This document shows positions 15,781-18,838 of a stretch of 18,838 nt of DNA, one piece after another. How positions within the stretch are numbered: the stretch's first letter is position 1; each line of letters starts with the position of its first letter. This DNA is from Promethearchaeota archaeon (GTDB taxonomy: Archaea; Asgardarchaeota; Lokiarchaeia; Sigynarchaeales; SOKP01): positions 1 through 18,838 of the forward strand of contig JAGXNR010000049.1 of the NCBI GenBank assembly GCA_019894875.1, written 5' to 3'. The translations under genes were made by a program, and so were the position numbers. The notes beneath the pieces are model-generated. The model had not been told where the DNA came from, did not search any database, and saw nothing but the letters and a program-made list of their open reading frames with translations.

Positions 15781-17412
15781 ATGAATTTAAATATATTTGA
15801 TATGTCAGTGCGCAATTTTTTAAAACAAAATAGAGCATTTTCGATTGTATCAACAGGATTTTGTGCATGGATTGTTTTTCTGGTAATATTGAGTATAATT
15901 AATCAACGAAAAATAGTGTTCTTGGATGTTCTTGATTCATATCCCGGAACTGATGTATCATCAGAATATAATTCATCAGTGCCATTAATAAGATATTTCG
16001 TTGAACCCCTTGCAGGAATAGCTTTTATTTTTGGAAAAGACTTTGAATATTTAATTGCTTTTACAATAATTTATCTCATCTATAGAATCGTTTATTTATA
16101 TTTAAAAAAAGAAGGAGCAATCGATTCGGAGTTTTTCAAAAAATTAAGACATCCTGCATATAATTTTATGAATTTCGTGTTTAAAATATTTTCTATAACT
16201 GTAGTTATAATTGGGGTGGTTATATTAATGGGTTATTTAATTTCTGGCTATTATTTTGTAAGTCGTTATTTTATGGTGATAGTCCAGATGGGTATTAGAA
16301 TTTGCTTTGTATTATTAATCATTAAGTTTTCTTATTTTATTATAATTCTATTGCACCCAAAATTACATTTCAAACAATTTCCTAAGAAAAAACACTCAAA
16401 AAATAAAGGTTTTTCAAGAATATCTGAACGCTATGACGGTGTTAAAATTGAACTCATCTATCTTGTAGGAATGATATGTTTATTGCTTGGATTTAATATA
16501 TTATTGATCTCAACTCCATTCCCCACTCAAAAAATTAATGCAAATTTAGAGAGTGATGAGTTTCTATTTGATTTTCATATCCATACAACAATGTCAGATG
16601 GTTGGATCACACCTGAGCAAAGGGTTATGTGGTATATCGAACAAGGAATAGATGGTGCTGCTTTTACTGATCATGATAACATCCGTGGAGCACTAATAGC
16701 TCAAAATTATGTAGAAAGTAACAATTTAGATTTTGTTGTTTGGCTTGGAGCGGAATGGACTGATAATGAGCGTGATATTCACATGAATTATTATGGTTTG
16801 GGAGAAGAAATCGTTGCACCTATGTCAAAAACATCGTTGGGCATATCCTTCGCATTAAACGCATCAGATATGATTGCTTATGTCAAAAATAAGGGAGGAT
16901 ATGTGATAGTGAATCATTATAACTATGATCCTAATCCACTGGGTGGTTTTGGGGTGCCGTATACTTTGGAACAACTACGAGATTGGGGAGTTGATGGTTT
17001 TGAAATAGTTAATGGTGATGATATTGAAGCAGTTGAAATACGAGAATTTTGCCTAAATAATACCAACAGTTATAACGAGAGCTTAATTTGCCTTGGAAGT
17101 TCTGATATTGAAACAAATAGGGAATTAGATGCATTTGTCAAACTGAAGCTAGAGGACCCTTCAAATAAAACTATTGATAGTGTTTTTAAAAATTTGAGAG
17201 GTAATAACCACAGTGTGATAACGATTAACTTACATTCTAGCTTAGTAAAATTTCCAGGAGTACTCAATACTCTTGGTTTTGAATTGTTAGAAGATTATTT
17301 AAATTACATACTAAATCTAAATTCATTTCAGATACTTTCATGGATAGCATGGTCTTTTATAAATTATATTTTAATATTTCTAACTTATAGAAAGATCAAA
17401 AAGCAGATTTAG
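15781..17412 (+). CDS. Multi-pass membrane protein with an extracytoplasmic PHP phosphoesterase domain
   Basis: A 543-residue protein. Helices are seen at about 20-41, 71-108 (one or two), 134-159, 163-191 and 224-244; a PHP domain spans about 263-490, and a last helix about 516-535. PHP metal ligands are visible: FHIHTTMSDG (His266, His268), TDHDN (296-300), GAEWT (Glu325), His334, NHYNYD (His379) and GSSDIE (Asp442). Positive charge fits a simple topology: basic N-terminus, basic loop 109-133, the very basic 195-212 loop and the KIKKQI tail inside, which puts the PHP domain outside the cell. PHP enzymes hydrolyse phosphoesters with two or three metals; substrate unknown. Sequons NAS, NNT, NES and NKT in this part agree with an outside location. 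It follows mre11 by 99 bases on the same strand but no functional tie is seen. Confidence 0.85.
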   Translation: MNLNIFDMSVRNFLKQNRAFSIVSTGFCAWIVFLVILSIINQRKIVFLDVLDSYPGTDVSSEYNSSVPLIRYFVEPLAGIAFIFGKDFEYLIAFTIIYLIYRIVYLYLKKEGAIDSEFFKKLRHPAYNFMNFVFKIFSITVVIIGVVILMGYLISGYYFVSRYFMVIVQMGIRICFVLLIIKFSYFIIILLHPKLHFKQFPKKKHSKNKGFSRISERYDGVKIELIYLVGMICLLLGFNILLISTPFPTQKINANLESDEFLFDFHIHTTMSDGWITPEQRVMWYIEQGIDGAAFTDHDNIRGALIAQNYVESNNLDFVVWLGAEWTDNERDIHMNYYGLGEEIVAPMSKTSLGISFALNASDMIAYVKNKGGYVIVNHYNYDPNPLGGFGVPYTLEQLRDWGVDGFEIVNGDDIEAVEIREFCLNNTNSYNESLICLGSSDIETNRELDAFVKLKLEDPSNKTIDSVFKNLRGNNHSVITINLHSSLVKFPGVLNTLGFELLEDYLNYILNLNSFQILSWIAWSFINYILIFLTYRKIKKQI

Positions 17413-17441
17413 AAAAAGTAATGTTAAAACATGGGTAAAGC

Positions 17442-17903
17442 TCAAATGTAGTAATGATTTCGATCTTCTTTGTATTTGTCATTATCGTCATCCTTATCGT
17501 CATCCTTGTCATCACCAAGAAACTTTTTGTAGAGGTACTTAAGCATATCTTCTGGATCCCCTTTAAAATCTTTAAGGTCTCTAGGGTCGATTTTAATAAT
17601 ACCTCCTTGTTTAAGCGGAATTACTTTATTACGTAAATCTCTCTCCATTTCTTTTTGTTTCTTCTCATTTAATGATAGTTCTTTTTTCATTAAGTCTTTT
17701 AATTCATTTACTACAAGATTTTCTAAGTTCTCTGGTTCTAATTCCATCAGTTTTTCGGGTCCATAAATTCTAGTGAGTCTTCGGACAGCCTTTTCCTTTT
17801 TAAGTTCTGTAATCTGATTAATATCGTTTAACTTGAGCATGACTACGATGTTTAGCCAATCCAACTTAATTGTCCAACGAAGTTCCTTCTCGTTTTCTGT
17901 CAT
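17442..17903 (-). CDS. Small charged hypothetical protein with Asp/Lys tail
   Basis: A 153-residue protein not recognised as a known family. The first part (RWTIKLDWLNIVVMLKLND, about 9-27) looks like two strands. A highly charged helical region (about 28-97) follows, then GGIIKIDPRDLKDFKGDPEDML (about 100-121). The tail DDKDDDKDDDNDK (131-143) is encoded by an imperfect 12-base tandem repeat at 17478-17513. No signal peptide or membrane segment is seen, so it is probably cytoplasmic. The tail could bind metal or basic protein surfaces. GTATATAAAC at 17965-17974 (minus strand) is a clear TATA box giving a leader near 40 bases. It is convergent with the PHP gene, 29 bases away. Confidence 0.75.
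   Translation of the reverse strand: MTENEKELRWTIKLDWLNIVVMLKLNDINQITELKKEKAVRRLTRIYGPEKLMELEPENLENLVVNELKDLMKKELSLNEKKQKEMERDLRNKVIPLKQGGIIKIDPRDLKDFKGDPEDMLKYLYKKFLGDDKDDDKDDDNDKYKEDRNHYYI
17478..17513. repeat. 12-base tandem repeat encoding the Asp/Lys tail
   Basis: Nearly three copies of a unit like GTCATCCTTATC, one of them degenerate. On the coding (minus) strand it gives alternating Asp runs and Lys. It probably arose by slippage and may vary in copy number between strains. Confidence 0.7.
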
Positions 17904-17964
17904 AATTTTTAAAAGTTTTAGATTTATTTATAATTGTTATATTGATTTAGCAAAAATAAATTTT

Positions 17965-17974
17965 GTTTATATAC
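17965..17974 (-). promoter_or_regulatory. TATA box of the charged-protein gene
   Basis: GTATATAAAC on the minus strand, with an expected transcription start near 17943, about 40 bases before the ATG at 17903. Confidence 0.5.
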
Positions 17975-18011
17975 TATGTAGTTATCAATAAGTGATCTTT
18001 ATAAATTTATT

Positions 18012-18037
18012 TGTTTTAACTGATAATTGTTAAAACA
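18012..18037. repeat. Perfect 9-bp inverted repeat
   Basis: TGTTTTAAC (18012-18020) and GTTAAAACA (18029-18037) around an 8-base spacer. It lies about 40 bases upstream of the TATA box of the charged-protein gene, where it could be a regulator-binding site or a hairpin. Confidence 0.4.
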
Positions 18038-18050
18038 GTAAAGGAATCTT

Positions 18051-18109
18051 AAAAAGGCTACTCATTCAAAAGATTGGTTTAAAGCCCCTTTTTAGATAAA
18101 AACTTGGGG
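18051..18109 (-). other. Two mutually exclusive stems in the lipase 3' spacer
   Basis: CCCCTTTTT (18085-18093) can pair with AAAAA-CTT-GGGG (18098-18109, three-base bulge). The overlapping AGCC-CC-TTTTT (18083-18093) can instead pair with AAAAAGGCT (18051-18059). The two stems cannot form together. G/C clusters are rare in this AT-rich spacer, which makes the pairing notable. Function unknown. Confidence 0.4.
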
Positions 18110-18115
18110 TTATTT

Positions 18116-18163
18116 CTACGATTAAAACTATTCTTTAATTAATAAATGATGTTTTATTCGTAG
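18116..18163 (-). terminator. Long stem-loop directly after the lipase stop
   Basis: CTACGATTAAAAC (18116-18128) and GTTTTATTCGTAG (18151-18163) pair at 12 of 13 positions around a 22-base spacer. It begins 11 bases beyond the lipase stop in the direction of transcription. It probably forms a 3'-end hairpin that protects the message or helps termination; no long U-run follows directly. Confidence 0.45.
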
Positions 18164-18174
18164 GTATAGACTAA

Positions 18175-18838
18175 TCATCTGAATTTTTGTTTCTTAAAAA
18201 TAAATATCATTAATATTGAAGTAAATCCTAACAGTATGAAAAGATTATATCCTTGAATTGAAATATTGTTAGTAGTATTACCTGAAAGATCATCATAAAC
18301 AGCAAGTTTGACTAGATTATAAAAAGATACATCAGAAAGCATTCCTACATGGTCAACATCATCTATTTCTATATTATTGGCCCCTTCAATTCTTGATGTA
18401 ATGATAGGGACGCAAATAGTATCACCGTTACTATAAATTGACGTATAATTGATGTTGCCTTGAATGTGAGTTCCGTTATAGATACCACCTCCAATAACAT
18501 CTATACGTTGCCCTATCGTGTCATTTAAAATACCACCAGGAGTCTCATCACCATCGTTTAAATTATATAAAAAGGTATTATTAGGTTGAAAAACTTGAGT
18601 TCCCCCCGAGACTCCATGATGTGGGCTCCCAAAACTTACGAAATCATCAACCTTATTTAATCCCCCAAGAAATTTGATATAATACCTGCTACTGAGCCCA
18701 CCCATACTATGAGCTATAATATCTACTTTTTCAGCACCAGTTTGATTTAATATCGTATCTACCTCATCTCTAATCATTTCTGCATTCTGTATATTGCCAT
18801 CGGCGGAATAATCTGCGCTTTCGTAAAAAGTAAATGCC
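18175..18838 (-). CDS. Secreted lipase / alpha-beta hydrolase with C-terminal membrane anchor, partial
   Basis: C-terminal 220 residues of a lipase; the 5' part with any signal peptide lies beyond the right edge. The frame is open through the edge, and the residues before the internal ATG at 18777 (FTFYESADYSADGNIQNAEM) fit a LipA/class 2-like lipase, so that ATG is not the start. The nucleophile elbow is AHSMGG, VSFGSPHHGVSGG is the conserved loop after it, SNGDTICVP contains the acid residue, and the His is in DVDHVGM. After the catalytic domain a Thr/Asn-rich linker leads to a transmembrane helix (YNLFILLGFTSILMIFIF) and a basic tail, FKKQKFR, which anchors the enzyme on the cell surface. 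The product would be free fatty acids, the type of substrate used by the acyl-CoA synthetase elsewhere in the window. Substrate class is inferred. Confidence 0.88.
   Translation of the reverse strand, partial: AFTFYESADYSADGNIQNAEMIRDEVDTILNQTGAEKVDIIAHSMGGLSSRYYIKFLGGLNKVDDFVSFGSPHHGVSGGTQVFQPNNTFLYNLNDGDETPGGILNDTIGQRIDVIGGGIYNGTHIQGNINYTSIYSNGDTICVPIITSRIEGANNIEIDDVDHVGMLSDVSFYNLVKLAVYDDLSGNTTNNISIQGYNLFILLGFTSILMIFIFKKQKFR

Noticed and set aside
17478..17513. Resemblance of the DDKDDDKDDD tail to an affinity tag
   Set aside because: It comes from a natural tandem repeat and is followed by further native codons; no vector-like sequence is nearby.
17454..17636. 60-codon hydrophobic plus-strand frame
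   Set aside because: Its run of Ile and Val is the antisense of the Asp/Lys repeat tail, not a true membrane peptide.
1..18838. CRISPR arrays, insertion sequences, integrases, rRNA or tRNA genes
   Set aside because: No regularly spaced direct repeats, transposase or recombinase motifs, or RNA gene signatures were found on either strand.

Overview
The window reads as an AT-rich archaeal chromosome segment. Archaeal markers are an Alba chromatin protein, the archaeal-type epsilon and beta subunits of acetyl-CoA decarbonylase/synthase (CODH/ACS), an Mre11 nuclease, TATA-type promoters with short or absent leaders, and T-tract terminators. A small longin-like protein, a predicted 7TM protein and surface-anchored C25 peptidase, lipase and PHP enzymes recall Asgard (Lokiarchaeia-like) genomes. 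That assignment is inference from gene content, not from a marker phylogeny.

Layout. Positions 1-3975 (minus strand): an acyl-CoA synthetase cut by the window edge, a YpeA-like GNAT acetyltransferase, and an N6-adenine DNA methyltransferase fused to an HsdS-like specificity domain with no nuclease partner nearby. Positions 4272-4568 (plus): Alba, ended by a hairpin plus T-tract. Positions 4875-6659 (plus): a secreted, membrane-anchored C25 (gingipain-type) peptidase. Positions 6739-10810: a CooT-like putative nickel protein (minus), then an amidase (plus) and the cdhB-cdhC pair (plus). All A-cluster cysteines of CdhC are present. Positions 11146-14346: a longin-like small protein (plus), then three minus-strand genes: a two-part GNAT protein, a membrane protein whose reading frame continues about 60 codons upstream with no ATG, GTG or TTG, and an NMN-adenylyltransferase-like nucleotidyltransferase. 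Positions 14518-17412 (plus): a solitary Mre11 and a multi-pass membrane protein with a PHP phosphoesterase domain predicted to lie outside the cell. Positions 17442-18838 (minus): a small charged protein with an Asp/Lys tail, a spacer rich in inverted repeats, and the C-terminal part of a secreted lipase with a C-terminal membrane anchor.

How the genes may work together. CdhB/CdhC belong to the Wood-Ljungdahl carbon pathway, and the nearby CooT-like protein could serve nickel delivery to it. The lipase, C25 peptidase and acyl-CoA synthetase fit a lifestyle that degrades external polymers and lipids and activates the released fatty acids. The Mre11, Alba and methyltransferase genes concern DNA handling. 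No rRNA, tRNA, CRISPR array, transposase or integrase was seen. The points most worth following are the 7TM gene with a Shine-Dalgarno-like site placed before an AUA codon, the predicted extracytoplasmic PHP enzyme, the CooT-like/CODH-ACS proximity, the cysteine-rich insertion in the acyl-CoA synthetase, and the mutually exclusive stems downstream of the lipase.
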